Part shown: positions 49,838-62,987 of the stretch, in pieces
Numbering within the stretch: position 1 is the first letter of the stretch
Layout of the letters: every line of letters begins with the position of its first letter
DNA from: Paramecium sonneborni
Lineage: Eukaryota; Ciliophora; Oligohymenophorea; Peniculida; Parameciidae
Length of the DNA stretch: 64,000 nt
NCBI GenBank assembly: GCA_905182985.1
Contig: CAJJDN010000032.1
Span: 149,944-213,943 of the forward strand
Reading direction: 5' to 3'
Translations under genes and position numbers: made by a program
Notes under the pieces: model-generated
What the model was told of the DNA's origin: nothing
Database searches by the model: none
Seen by the model: the letters and a program-made list of their open reading frames with translations, nothing else

Positions 49838-50972
49838 TAAAATTCAAATATTACATTAACAGAGATTAAAAGATATCTATGGATTCGTTTGTAATACTAC
49901 CAATTATTAATTTTGTGTATTCTAAATAATTTTTTAATTATGTAGTTATTCAATACTTATTTTTTTATTCAATTAAGGAACAATCTATATTTTTTCATCA
50001 GTTTCAATAATCATTTTCTTACTTGAATTTATTGTAAATAATTCATCATTATGTATCAACTACAAACATTTTTTAAATTCTTCAAATTAAATTTCACCAT
50101 CATCATTTTCATCAAATACATTTATTATGGTTTCAATATCTTCTAATGACAATTGGTTATTTAAATCTATTTTTTTTAACAATGCAAATAATTCATGTTT
50201 ATCTAAAGCATTATTGTTTGAAGTGTCATATTTTCGAAATAATTATCTTGGACTCATATTATATTATTAAATCAAATTTGATAACTCTTTTAAAATTATC
50301 ATATGTTTTTATTATAAAGACCTCTATAATTTGGCCTTTTTAGGAGGTGATGGATATAAATATTATTTGAATTCTTCAAAATCAACATATCCATTTCCAT
50401 CTCTGTCAAATTCATCAAAAATATATTTTACATCATCATCATTAAAGCTATTATCTAAATATTAGATAAAACTTTTAAATTCTTCTAAATTTAATTATTA
50501 ATCTCCAGAAGTATCTACCTTCTAAAATATTTGAGTTAAAATATCAACATTTGGAATTTTCTATTTCAAGTAATTCTAAATATAATATAATTTCTTTTAG
50601 CAATTACTTCTTTACATCTAAAACTTTATAAAATATTCACTAATATATGGATGACGATAAAGAGTGTCCCAACTAAATCTATTTTCCTCCTTTATTTATA
50701 AACAATTCAAAATAAAGTCTTTACATAAATCATTTATATTTGGAACTTCTGGAAATTTCAAATTTTAATGAACTATATTATAAAGTAATTCACTCTCAGA
50801 TCTACCTAACCATGGAGCTTTATTATAATTGTAATTTCTTACTTTTTTAATAAATTATTTAGTATAACATTAATCCTATGCTCCATATATCACTCTTACT
50901 TGTATATTATTAACCATTCAATATTTATGGACTCATGTAATATGGAGTTCCAACTTTACTCTCCATTATTTG
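49838..50972. repeat. First copy of a 1,135-bp direct duplication next to an N
   Basis: Bases 49838-50972 recur at 50974-52108 (offset 1,136), separated only by the N at 50973. No difference between copies was noticed. Same signature as at 4761: overlapping contig ends left unmerged. Confidence 0.9.
49844..50972 (-). pseudogene. 5'-truncated copy of the EF-hand kinase gene
   Basis: Contains the late kinase domain, all four EF hands and the stop codon (49844-49846) of the gene described at 50980-52673, but is cut at the N. If the duplication is an assembly artefact, this is not a separate gene. Confidence 0.85.
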
Positions 50973-50973
50973 N

Positions 50974-52108
50974 TAAAATTCAAATATTACATTAACAGAG
51001 ATTAAAAGATATCTATGGATTCGTTTGTAATACTACCAATTATTAATTTTGTGTATTCTAAATAATTTTTTAATTATGTAGTTATTCAATACTTATTTTT
51101 TTATTCAATTAAGGAACAATCTATATTTTTTCATCAGTTTCAATAATCATTTTCTTACTTGAATTTATTGTAAATAATTCATCATTATGTATCAACTACA
51201 AACATTTTTTAAATTCTTCAAATTAAATTTCACCATCATCATTTTCATCAAATACATTTATTATGGTTTCAATATCTTCTAATGACAATTGGTTATTTAA
51301 ATCTATTTTTTTTAACAATGCAAATAATTCATGTTTATCTAAAGCATTATTGTTTGAAGTGTCATATTTTCGAAATAATTATCTTGGACTCATATTATAT
51401 TATTAAATCAAATTTGATAACTCTTTTAAAATTATCATATGTTTTTATTATAAAGACCTCTATAATTTGGCCTTTTTAGGAGGTGATGGATATAAATATT
51501 ATTTGAATTCTTCAAAATCAACATATCCATTTCCATCTCTGTCAAATTCATCAAAAATATATTTTACATCATCATCATTAAAGCTATTATCTAAATATTA
51601 GATAAAACTTTTAAATTCTTCTAAATTTAATTATTAATCTCCAGAAGTATCTACCTTCTAAAATATTTGAGTTAAAATATCAACATTTGGAATTTTCTAT
51701 TTCAAGTAATTCTAAATATAATATAATTTCTTTTAGCAATTACTTCTTTACATCTAAAACTTTATAAAATATTCACTAATATATGGATGACGATAAAGAG
51801 TGTCCCAACTAAATCTATTTTCCTCCTTTATTTATAAACAATTCAAAATAAAGTCTTTACATAAATCATTTATATTTGGAACTTCTGGAAATTTCAAATT
51901 TTAATGAACTATATTATAAAGTAATTCACTCTCAGATCTACCTAACCATGGAGCTTTATTATAATTGTAATTTCTTACTTTTTTAATAAATTATTTAGTA
52001 TAACATTAATCCTATGCTCCATATATCACTCTTACTTGTATATTATTAACCATTCAATATTTATGGACTCATGTAATATGGAGTTCCAACTTTACTCTCC
52101 ATTATTTG
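50974..52108. repeat. Second copy of the 1,135-bp duplication
   Basis: This copy joins to unique sequence at 52109 that supplies the kinase N-terminus, so it is the copy belonging to the complete gene. Confidence 0.9.
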
Positions 52109-52673
52109 ATTTTTATAATTACTGATCTATCTTGCAAAACCAAAATCACCCAATTTAAATATTTTTCTATTATTCTCTATATGAACTAATATATTAGCTG
52201 GCTTAAGATCTCTATGCATTATCCCTTACTTTATTAATGTTGTGAACGCAGTTAAAATATCTATTAAAAATTGAAAATGATCTTCTGGAGTTATTTAATG
52301 AGTTTTATATATTAAGGATTCTAAATCCCCATGATTACAATATTCTAAAATTATATAGTAATTATTCTCCGTTTGAAGAACATCAATGATCTCTATAATA
52401 TTAGGATTTTTTAGACTCTTTAATATTTAGATTTCATTTAAAAGTTACTTTTCATCATCTAAATATAATAAAATATTTACCCATGTCTTTCATATCACTT
52501 TTTCTAACTAATTTTATTGCTACATTTTATCGAGTATGAATATTTATTCCTTTATATACAGTTCCATATGCACCTTTACCTAATTTTCCTTTTTTAAAAT
52601 TGTATCTATAAGATTCTATTTGTTTTTCATCTGTCTTAAGTTTTCCCAAAGGACTCTGATTCAATTGTTACAT
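50980..52673 (-). CDS. Calcium-dependent protein kinase (kinase plus four EF hands)
   Basis: About 545-555 residues; one sure intron of 22 nt (52459-52480). Kinase motifs: LGKGAYGTVYKG, NVAIKLVRKSDM, YYIILEYCNHGDLESLI, MHRDLKPANILV, LGDFGFARQI, TPYYMSPQIL (MSPQ replaces APE), KSDIWSIGL and KAPWLGR. Four EF-hand loops follow: DTSGDQQLNLEE, DRDGNGYVDFEE, DTSNNNALDKHE and DENDDGEIQFEE. This is the CDPK layout common in ciliates and apicomplexans, in which calcium binding to the C-terminal lobe relieves autoinhibition. Near 51,985 (after SIGL) the frame shifts by one at a run of six A; either a 31-nt intron starting GTTATA or a one-base error explains it. The second and fourth loops look the best calcium binders. 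Confidence 0.92.
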
Positions 52674-53041
52674 TCCTTTTATATTAGATAATTAAGAAAT
52701 TAATTATAGATAAAAAAATCATAAACTTATTTTCTTACTCTATGATTTTAAAATTGTATCATAATCCCGACTAATTTAATGTTAATATTTTTTTAATCTT
52801 AAGATTTATAATAAATCACTTTTAATAAATTCTTATTTCTAAAAGTCTGTTGTTTTGTTCTCAAAAAGCTGCTCTTAAAACTAAGTTACGAATTGACATT
52901 TTTAACATTCTTTTTAATAATCTATTTTCATTTCATAATTAGGATGTTATTTAAATTACTTTTTTCTAAAAATTTTTACATTAAAAATCATTTTTATATG
53001 ATAAAAATATATATACAAATTTTATTTCATCTACATAATTC
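52674..53041. other. Divergent promoter spacer
   Basis: About 370 bp between the divergent CDPK and PX genes, presumably holding both promoters. No motif could be identified. Confidence 0.4.
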
Positions 53042-55031
53042 ATGAAAAGGCAAAGATCACAGTCTTGGGAACCTTAAAGTTTCGAAAATAGTGAATTAAT
53101 ACGATAACAATCAGAAAGACCTATTAATGATGAAAATGTATGAAAAAATCAGATATAGAGCATATTTTCTATGATTGTGAATCATAATGTAATTAAGGAT
53201 ATTTCAATTATTGATACATACAAAGAGGTTGATAACATATCAATGCATAAAAAACATTTTGTGAATTATGTAATAAAAATAAAGACTGATTACTTTGATT
53301 ATACAATCGCTAAAAGATATTCAGAATTTGAAAAACTTCATGATTAAGTAAATTTTATTCATATTTGTTTAGATATCCAATATTTTACATAAATTACCTA
53401 AATTTCCTGAGAAAAAATTGATAAAATCTAACTCAAAAAAAAATATTGCAGAAAGAAGAGAAATGTTAGAATGTAAATAATATAATAAATAATTTATTAG
53501 AATTATTGAAATATATTTTAAGAAATCTTAATAATTAAATGCATTACTTTTTAAACTTTTTAAATATTTAATGTGAGCTATATTTATTTATGTAGAACAA
53601 TTTTTAAAAGGAGGATTTGGTTAAAATGTTAGACTTCATGAAATGAGTAAAGATGAATTTGGATTAAACGATTTAAAAGAAGAGACAAAATTGGTTGCTT
53701 CAAATGATTAAGAAAAAATGGTATTTCATTATATAGCAAAACTAAATGAGAGAAGTGATGAAAGAAGCAAAATATTTTCGTATATTTATATAAATAAAGT
53801 AGAAAAATGGAAAAATATTTTTTTGGTAAAACCTAACATTTGGGATCATAAGTTTTAAAATTTATGCTAATTGGAGATGATTAGAAACAAAAAGGAATTA
53901 TTGAATTACTAAAAAATACATCTAAAGATTTTTAATCACACATATCTTGTGTAAGTGGAATGTAATTCTTAAGGAAAATGTTAGAATATGATTATAATCC
54001 ATGTAAGAATAATAAAATATTTATTATAGATGCCGACTTTTTTTTAAAGGTTTTTTCTGAAGTAAGCATTAAACAACTAAAAAAAATGGGTATATCATAT
54101 CATATATGTGGAAGTAAAAAATAACTCTGCAAATAAGATACTCTACTATTAATTTATAAATATGTTAAAGTTAATGATTTAAAACCAGAATTCATCTCTT
54201 TTCTAGTATTATAAATATGAGTAAATTAGTTAGAAGATTAAGAAGCATTAAATGAATTTTAATAAGCATATTAGTAAAAAAAAGAAGAGGGATTTTAACT
54301 TTTAGTTGAAAGTGTCGAGAATTTGTAAAAAGAAATAATTCCTGTTAAATCTAATTCAAAAGATAAACTCAGTATTTTAGATTAAGAACCTTCAATAGAG
54401 TAATTAAAAGATATCGAAAAGAATTAAAGTATAATTTGGAAATTGGTGTAAGGTACAAGAAATGACTAAATATTTAGAATATGAAAATCACCGTATTTAA
54501 CATATATAAGGATAAATTGTTAAAACTATCCATCCTTTAAAATGTAGTCTATAAAGATCAATTGAATTATTAACTACATAAAAACATAAATGGGTGAGCA
54601 CTATGATTGTCAGATAAATAGTAAAATAAATTTAAGATAATAAATAAATAGTTGCAGAAACCTATATATGGTAAGATAAACAACTCTTTAAAAAAGTGGT
54701 TTTTTTCTCTGAAGAAACTTTAATAATTAATGTATGCTAATAGTTATTTTTAAGGAAGATAATTTTGAAATTTAAATGAGGCCAGTATTTGAATATTCAT
54801 CTTATGAATAATCTTAGAAATGCGATGAAACAAGTTTAATCAATCAATATTTATATAGGTCAAAAAGTATAAGTGACATATGGATTTTATAAAGATGGTA
54901 TCACTACTGTAACAATTATTCAAAATTTGTTTGATAAAATACAATAACTTTAATATACTCCTGTGCTTTTAAAAGAAGTTGACTACTTTGAAAAAACTGT
55001 CCAATAGCTAAAACTATTATAAACTGAGTGA
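53042..55031 (+). CDS. PX-domain sorting nexin-like protein
   Basis: Nine introns (21, 25, 28, 23, 20, 24, 31, 23, 28 nt) leave 588 residues, and the frame closes exactly. Residues ~50-160 form a PX domain: FVNYVIKIKTDYFDYTIAKRYSEFEKLH (the RYSEF box that contacts PI3P), LPKFPEKKL, and RREMLEQLLKYILRN. PX domains recruit sorting nexins to phosphoinositide-rich endosomes. A middle region (GKTQHLGSQVLKFMLIGDDQ, IIELLKNTSKDF) is unrecognised. Later parts are coiled coil (EEGFQLLVESVENLQKEI, QYTPVLLKEVDYFEKTVQQL), consistent with a BAR-like or dimerising C-terminus. This is the most intron-dense gene in the window and a good standard for splice-site rules here. Confidence 0.9.
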
Positions 55032-55502
55032 ATATTTATGATAATAAATTAAATCATTATTTTATCTCATTTTTTAATTAAAATTATTAAGAGGTTTGTA
55101 TAGATTTTTTTAAATAATCACTTTTAACATAATAATTGTATATTTGAAAATAATGATATGATATTCAGTTTATCTACTATTGATTAGAATTAAAATATTT
55201 TTCAAATTTACTTAAGATTTATTTATTATATCTTAATATGAGTTGGTTTTTTTAAAAGAAGATTTATATCATTGAAATAATTTTCAAATGGTGAAATGAT
55301 ATAGACATTTTGAAATAGGAACAAAGTTAAGATCATTCTTAGATTATTTCAAATTCTCCAAATCAGTAATTAAATTTAATTATAATTAAGTATAAAATTC
55401 TAAATTAATATTATTGCATCATTTATATGTAAAAAGAATGTATGAGAATGAGTTTCAATTTTCGAATTAAATCATATTTTAATAAATATAAACAGGAAAT
55501 AA
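55032..55502. other. AT-rich spacer, nothing recognised
   Basis: About 470 bp between two genes on the same strand with no recognised feature. Confidence 0.4.
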
Positions 55503-56531
55503 ATGGAAAATAATAATTTTAGAAAGCCTTATTATTCAGTTCACAATATCCCATATACTTCAGATTAAAAAAGAAGAGCGAAAATAATAATTAAAAAGAA
55601 TAATATTAAACTAAAGAATATCAATGTACCTAAATTAGAAAGAAGTCTTAGTGCGCCTCATAATATGAAATTTTTTGGGAAGTTATTTAAACCTCTCTAA
55701 ATTTTTAGAAGTTAATAATAATAACATAGTATTAAAGAATCTTTATCTCCTACTAGATAATCAAAAATAAGAACTGGGAGAAATACACTGAAATTTTCTG
55801 AATATAATTCTAATGAACCAAGTTAATAAGTAATTATTAATAACCAAAAAGAGAAAGATTAAGTAAAAGAGATATAGAAAAGAAAAAGTTGTGATTGTTC
55901 TGAATGTGGTAAGTAATCTTTATTTTAGAAGGACACAATGAATTATGGAGTTTATATTAATTAATTAATGAGAGAGTAGGAGTCTGCTATTAATAAATTT
56001 AAAAGATCAATACGAAAACAGTAAAGTTTGTTATTCCCTTCATATCTTAATTCTCCAAAAAATAGTACAAACAATGAAAATATAGTTGAAGAAAGCTAAA
56101 TTCATAAAGAAGATATTATGATAAAATCAATTACTCACAGACTAACTTTAAGTAGCATTTTTTTTGAAGAATAAATATCTGTGAATAAATTATCTCCTAT
56201 AAATTCATAAAGAAGAATTAAATATTGCTATTTTGAATCTTTTTTGATCAAATAGTAAAAGATTATGAATTAAGAAAAATAATAGTTCTCTAGATAAACA
56301 GGATAATTTGAATCCTTATATAAAAAGAGTCATTTTTCTAATAAAAATACTGAAATGCATACTCCAAAAGTACTTACTCCTAGATCTCTAACTTCATCTA
56401 TTATTACTGGGTTTCCGTCTTAATCTCCTGTGAAAAAGAAGAATCTAAGTAATGTTTATTTGTAGCCTCAAAAATCAAAGTTCTTTATAAACTAAAAGAG
56501 AAATACAACTCTTCCTGAAGTCCATTAATGA
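55503..56531 (+). CDS. Basic serine-rich unknown protein, 342 aa
   Basis: A single-exon frame from MENNNFRKPYYSV to TTLPEVHQ. It is rich in K, R, S, N and Q with little predicted fold. Features: a basic N-terminus (DQKRRAKIIIKKNN), a short cysteine motif CDCSEC at about residue 136, several Ser-Pro/Thr-Pro sites (SLSPTRQ, HTPKVLTPRSLTSS, QSPVKKK) that suit proline-directed kinases, and repeated short hydrophobic pieces. It looks like an intrinsically disordered, phosphorylated, cytoskeleton- or basal-body-associated protein, but this is inference from composition. It is convergent with the polycystin gene. Confidence 0.75.
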
Positions 56532-56690
56532 AGATTGCTAATAATGATTATTAAAGATTTTGAAATATCCTCAAAATATTATTTTATTTATCCATTTAAA
56601 CAATTTTTAATTGAAAAAAGAACTTTATTGAATTGAATTATATAATATTATATATTCTAAATCACAAACTTGAATTTGAAAAATCGATTC

Positions 56691-59620
56691 TCACTCTGTG
56701 TGTTATTAAACTTATTAAAGAGCTTTGTTGAATTTCTTCTTGCAACTATCTGGAATCCAAGTAGTAAAAAATTTAAATATATCTTCTGATGTCCAGCTAT
56801 CTTGAACCAATTCTCCTTAATCCACAATTATAATTCTAAATTTTTATTAACTTATTACCTATATGAATCAATATACATGACTGCCAAAATATTGAACATG
56901 AATGTATAAAATAAAAAATAAAAGATGATCATAAATACTGCCCCCAATGTGATATCGAATTGATAAAAAGCATATTGATCCTAACAATCTGTTAATATCA
57001 ATATCAAAGAAGCAATTGCTCTGGTGAATGTACTAAAAGCTACATTATATTAACCGTATAAGCTCATGGATATCATTGTGTATCCAACAAGAACAAATGC
57101 TAAAATAAATAAACTTGCGAATATCATTAAATAATATTGTTCTATAGCACTTAGAGCTGCTTCAAATGATCTTAAAAAATTAAATAGTAAAAATATTCTT
57201 AAAATAGTAAAGCATAATCCAATGGTATTTGTAAATAGTGCAGAGGAATGATATGCAGCCAAATCACCTAAATCAATAAACTCTTCTCTATAAAATAACT
57301 CACTAGCATCATAATTCATTTTATCTAACTAAAATATAAGATCACAGCTTTTAAAAGTTATATATATAATTAAGCAATTCATAACAAAAGTTATAGAAAT
57401 GAAATACTTTAACCCTTTCACCTTTGAGTCGGTTAAATATGTTTTTATTTTGATTAATTAAAAGAACAGAAAAAAAATACCCACAAAAACCTTAGCTATA
57501 GTGATCAAATAGATTATGATTCCAACTTCATACTCAACAGGATTTTCAGGACTACTTTAAGATCTTTAAGCAATAACAGAATATGGTTATGATAATCCTT
57601 TTCCAACTAAATTTAAGTTAAAAGGAATAATTAATGGAATATTAGGTATCAAAGCATTGTTTGTATATTCGATTAAAAGCTCTAAAAAGATAAAAGATCC
57701 ATCATTTTTACTACGTACTGTAAAGGTTAGAATTTATGCATTAAACCCCTCTATTAAATATTCTGGATGATTAAATAATTCCTACACTACTTTATTTTTA
57801 TATTATAAAAGATTTTAATCTTCTTTTCTTAAATCTAAGATATATCCAGATGAATCATAATCATCAAAAGTCCCTTTAGAAACTCTACTAATTCCTAATT
57901 GACTTGTAGCTTAATATTACATCCACGGTTTAGAACCATCTCCTATTTGATCAGTTTATCTTGATGAAGTTGTTACTTCAGTATAAACACAAGAAATTTA
58001 ACTTTTCCTATCATTCCTTTTAGGGTAAGGACAATCTGCTGGTTTAGTTCTTATTTACCTGATTCTAATAGCTCCAATAATATCAAAAGATTGTCTAAAA
58101 TTAGACTCTGGGACCATTAATTAATAAGGAATTCCAGATATATTGCAGTAGTAATTATAAATATCCTCAATTTTAGATATGTCCCTATATGAACCTGTTT
58201 CTCCAATGCTCCCTATTTTTAGTAAAGATTATAGTCTTCTATAATTAGTCTAAGCATAAGGACCATCTTCCAAATAATAAAGTGCTAAATAATTTAAGAC
58301 AAACAATGCTGTTAATATTAAAATAACGCAAAAGTTATTATCATCACAAGTCATTCCTTTTTTATCTTATTTAATTTCTTTATCTATCATAACTCCTCTG
58401 GATTCAATATCTTTTTTGTCAATCATGAACATCTTTCTTAATAAAGGAAACCTTTTAAAAAATGTTGCAAATTTCTTATATAATTTAATTTTTAATCTTC
58501 TTTTTTCTTCATCTTGATCAGGATCATTTTCATCATCATCATCATCATCATCTTCTTCTAATTAATTATACTATTATGTATTTGATTAATCTTCGCCTGC
58601 TACCTTAGATTATTAATTTGATTATTAGTTTGTTTGTGTACCTATTTAAGAGCTTTAACCACCATGACTAACTCCATAACTTTTAACCTAACTCATTCCT
58701 TAGCTTTTTCCATCGTTTTGATTCTTACCTCCAACCTTCTTATGCTATTATTTGTTTTTTTTCTTTCTCAAAACAACACATAAGGTATTCTTATTAGGAT
58801 TAGCACACTATTCATTTAAGAATCTTTCAATTAAATTTGTATTTTAAACTGGTTCTAAATCATCAGTCACTATTTCATATCTGTTAGCTATTCTTTTTAC
58901 ATCATTTTCAGACTATCTACTTGATTACGAATTGTTTAATCCTGATATTGCAACTTACCCATTACCTTCACTGACTTTCGATTATTCTCCTCCTTCTTAT
59001 TATATTTCACTTTACAAAACATTTGATTTTTGATTATTTTCAATGTAGTTATTTACAACTTTTGTTTCCACCAATCCCCAATAACGAAGAGCGGCTTATT
59101 TTAAACTTTCAAAAGTTTCTAATTTTGTATACCTAAATGTCTAGGTTACATAATCTGGATCATCTCCTGGAACTCCTATTTCTTATTTGTCTTTTGGTAA
59201 ACAAGTTTTCAAACATTTTACTTATATTGCACAAGTCGGAGGTGGAGCTTGATATTAATTATCATCATCCTTTATATCACCTTAATCTTGTTCCTAATTT
59301 ATGCAATCCTCAATATATCTAAAATATTTATCAGTATGGTAGCTAAATTTCTCTAAAACTGATTTTTCCAACAATTTTGTCACTTATTAAGCTGGTGCCT
59401 TTTTCTCTTAATATTCATCATCATGATAACCACTTGTAACATATTTTCCTAATAGTTCAAAGTCTTTATTCTTCTGACTCAATTCTTTTTCTAAATAATT
59501 ATTTCTTAATTCTTTTTAGGTCATTTGTTCTTCTAACTCTTCTTTCTTGCTTTTTAGTTTCATTAGCTTAGCCTTTAATTGAATAAGCTTTTTTTCATTA
59601 TCTAAAACATCATCTGCCAT
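56691..59620 (-). CDS. Polycystin-2-like (TRPP) cation channel
   Basis: One 23-nt intron near the 3' end gives 968 residues. The cytoplasmic N-terminus (~420 residues) holds a coiled coil (LIQLKAKLMKLKSKKEELEE), glutamine/serine-rich linkers and a run of six aspartates (EEDDDDDDEN). TM1 is FCVILILTALFVLNYLALYY. A long extracellular polycystin-type domain follows (YGWM-like region, CNISGIPYQLM, SFDIIGAIRIRQIR, QISCVYTEV, LRKEDQ, IPLIIPFNLN). Then come the channel helices: EVGIIIYLITIAKVFVGIFF, YFISITFVMNCLIIYITF, TIGLCFTILRIFLLFNFLRS, YLMIFASLFILAFVLVGYTM and the pore/TM6 FDITLGAVFMIIFYFLFYTF. Pkd2 channels are found in cilia of ciliates, algae and animals, where they carry calcium and other cations. 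Length equals human PKD2 (968). Confidence 0.9.
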
Positions 59621-60497
59621 TTCAAAACTATATTAAAAAAAATAAAATGAAAACAAAAACTAATGTATTGATCAGTAAATTGATGCTAAAAGCTTTATTT
59701 ATAAATATTTCAATCAAAAAATACTTGCATACAACTTATAATTTTAGAGCTTCAAGAATAAATTGAAATGAATTAAAGAGAAAAATAAAATTATAGATTA
59801 TCAAATATATTTGAGAGATCTAATTATTATTATCATAAATATATACTTTGCCTCTTATTATTTATTTTACTTTAAAAAGTAGTTATTAATTTTAGCAAAC
59901 AAACTTCTTTATTCTAATCTTTGATTAAACAAAATTTAGAAATGCTTTTATGTACTTTATAATATAAAATTTTATTTTCTTATTCATGGTTATTGGAGTT
60001 TATAAAATCCTTCTGTGTTAAAGTTAATGAATATCTAGAAAAATAAAGTAACAAATTAAGAATTTAATTTTGTGAGTTTATTTTATTTCAAATTTTTTTA
60101 TAAGTATAATATTTATAACCTTAGTATCTGGAAATAATATAATAAAAGTCTGTATAACGATGTATTAAATTTAATGTGGTTTTGTGTAAAAATGCAATAA
60201 ATACAACGAATATCAACTAGCAAGTATAATTTAATAATCTAACTTTACAAAATATTGGCTAAAAATAAATTTTCTTTGAATTTAAAAAGATTTAAAAGAG
60301 AATTTTCATGATGATATACAGACTTTGAATAATTGATGATCATAAATTATATCAATAATTTAAATAAAAAAATAAATAGATATGATTATTTTATAAATAT
60401 ATCATATAAAGAATTAAAAATTGGAATAATAATCATTACAATATGGATATATTCATATAATATCTTATTTAATAATTTATTATGTTTATATTTTTTC
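59621..60497. other. AT-rich spacer, nothing recognised
   Basis: About 0.9 kb upstream of the polycystin gene and downstream of the ABC transporter. A 71-codon frame at 60333 runs into the ABC gene's end on the other strand and is not convincing. Confidence 0.45.
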
Positions 60498-62525
60498 TCA
60501 AATATTTTATTTATTGAACCAGTATTTACCTTCTCCATCAAATTTTAGAATGTACTCATGAAATTTAAACAATGATTATCTATGTGAAACTGTAAACAAA
60601 GTAATATTCAGAGCTTTTGCTTTATTATACATAATGGCTTCAATATCCATACTAACAGATGAAGTGCACTCATCTATAGGATTATTTATTTTAAATACCT
60701 AAAATAGCATATTGAGGTTTATGATAGAATAATCTAGCCATAGCAATACGTTGTTTTTCTCCTCCACTTAGAATATCGTTCCAGTCATTATTTGCATCCA
60801 AACCTCTTTCTCTTAAGATTAAGTAATCTAATTAAACATCTTCTAATAGTTTATTAAGATCTTAATCATTAATCTTTCTCCTCAACATTTATAATTTAGT
60901 ATGTGGGTATATGATTTAATCCCTCAAAGTTCCAGGAGGCAAATATGGTCTTTAAGGAATGTAAAATAATTTATCAATTACAGGTCTATATAATGTACCT
61001 CCTTAAACTGGCCATAAAGCTCCCAAAATTCTAAAAAGAGAAGATTTACCACATCCATTAGGTCCACTTATTATAACATTCATTCCAGGAGTAATTTTAA
61101 AAGACATTCCTTTTATTAGAGTGTCTCCATTTGGGGAAATAATAGGAACATTATCAAATTCTATAATATCTTCAGTTTAAATTATCTAACTTTAATAATT
61201 TTACTTACTTAGCCTTTATCTAATTAAATTGTTTAATGTTTTTATTGATCAACTTATAATTATCCAGTTTCCTTCTCTCCTTATACTTAAGTTCTTCTAT
61301 AATACCCATTTGTTAAATCTGATAAAACTTCCTTAATTTCATAAACAACTCTTGTATATCCAGCTAATTATTATATTTCTTTATAGCTGACAACTAATCT
61401 ACCAATTGCTTTAGCCAAATTAATTAATAAGGAGCTATTGCTGACATAATCTCTTGTAATGGCACTTTTATCATTTCCAATTTTTTTCAAATATTCTTCT
61501 CTATTAGGACCAAAAACTGGTAAACCCATAATTCCATATCCTGCCATTACTGCTCCATATTTAACAAGAAGTCCATCAAATATACCCATAAACAATCTTA
61601 ATTTATTCACTAATATTTAATGCTTATTAAGTTATGAATATGATTAATTTATCTTTAGTTTTTCCCAATTTTAACCTTATAAAAATGCTACTTCTTCTGC
61701 ATGATACAAAAGTTGACTATGAACATTTCGATATTCACCTTCTAATTTTTAATCGATTGCAGTTAATTTACCAAATGCTGGAGATACTAATTTTAATAGT
61801 ACTCCTGAAAAAAAATACCATAAAAATACATACATTGGTCCTTAATACCCAATAGAAACAGCTAATTTTTTTGAGAATAAAATTATATCTAAAATTGGTT
61901 TAGAAAAATTTGAGTAAATTTGAGACAATGAATTGGCCCATTTCTCTATATCTGTAGTTAATCTTTAGTCTGGATTAGAAACCCGACTATCTAAATTAGA
62001 AACTTAATAAAAGATCATATTTTTGATGTACTAATCATGAAAGTATTCAGTTAATCTCCTTCTAAATCTTAAAGAAAGTGATTTATTTAGATATTCTAAA
62101 TAACTATTAACAAAACTTGCAGGTACAGCAACCAAACCCAATTAGACGATCTACATATTGAAATATCATACCTTCTATATAAACTTTTAAAAATCACCAT
62201 TAATAATTGTTTTAACTATTCTACCATTCAAAGATGATATATAGATACTCATCATCGTACGGATTACTAAAAACACTGTTAATACACTTAAATCAAATAT
62301 CTCCATGCTTTTAATTGAAGGAATAACAATTTTCAATAGATCCATGATTCTGTTTATAAATACTTTATCAACATTTCCTTGACCATATTTCCTCGGTATC
62401 TTTCTAGGAGAAGATGCTTCTTTTTTCGATTTTACAATCATTAATATTAAAACCAATAATGCTCCTGAAAGCGCCTTATTCTAAAATGATTGAGGCAAAG
62501 GAATCTTGGATAACACACTAGGCAT
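60498..62525 (-). CDS. ABCD-type half ABC transporter (peroxisomal PMP70/ALD family)
   Basis: Introns of 21, 23 and 25 nt give 652 residues. The membrane domain carries the family's typical blocks: [20 protein letters not shown], the EAA-like [31 protein letters not shown] and [20 protein letters not shown]. The nucleotide-binding domain has Walker [39 protein letters not shown], signature [13 protein letters not shown] and Walker B YAILDECTS, with the last intron splitting the Walker B aspartate codon, and the switch histidine SHR. ABCD proteins dimerise and import very-long-chain acyl-CoAs into peroxisomes. One half transporter is encoded, as expected. The start [15 protein letters not shown] is the only ATG upstream of the first membrane segment in frame. 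Confidence 0.95.
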
Positions 62526-62987
62526 TAAAAATTAATTTAATTTATGATAATACTTAATTAGTTATCCCCTGATGAGATAATTCAATAAAATATTAATAAT
62601 TTATATTTTAATGATAAAATAATCATTTTTGAAGTCATAGACATTTTTTTATTTTCTATGTTATTTATCATATTTAATTTTACTAGCTATTGATCAAGAT
62701 TTCTATTCGCTTAAAAAGTTAGCTTTTTAAATATTCAAAAATAGCTTGCCTAATTGAAAATTAATTATTTTTTTGTTTAATTTTCTATCTTTTATTTTAG
62801 GTATACCTAATTTCATTTATAAAATTGCTTTAATCATGGATACATACATAGCTTCTCTTTTCGGATTTCATTTTTTTAAATTATTTTTTTTCTTGTATGT
62901 TCTGGATAATAAGATAATTTAAATGAATACTATATATTCCTTCTTTAAAAATTGAAAATTATATGATATATATATTTTATATTTGAA
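62526..62987. other. AT-rich spacer, nothing recognised
   Basis: About 460 bp with no recognised gene. Confidence 0.4.

Noticed and set aside
50146..51479. Two identical plus-strand 65-codon frames
   Set aside because: Both are antisense to the EF-hand region; their identity only reflects the duplicated contig ends.
55910..55940. A 20-nt intron (GTAAGT...TTTAG) in the basic unknown protein
   Set aside because: Removing it breaks the frame, whereas the unspliced frame is open to the stop.
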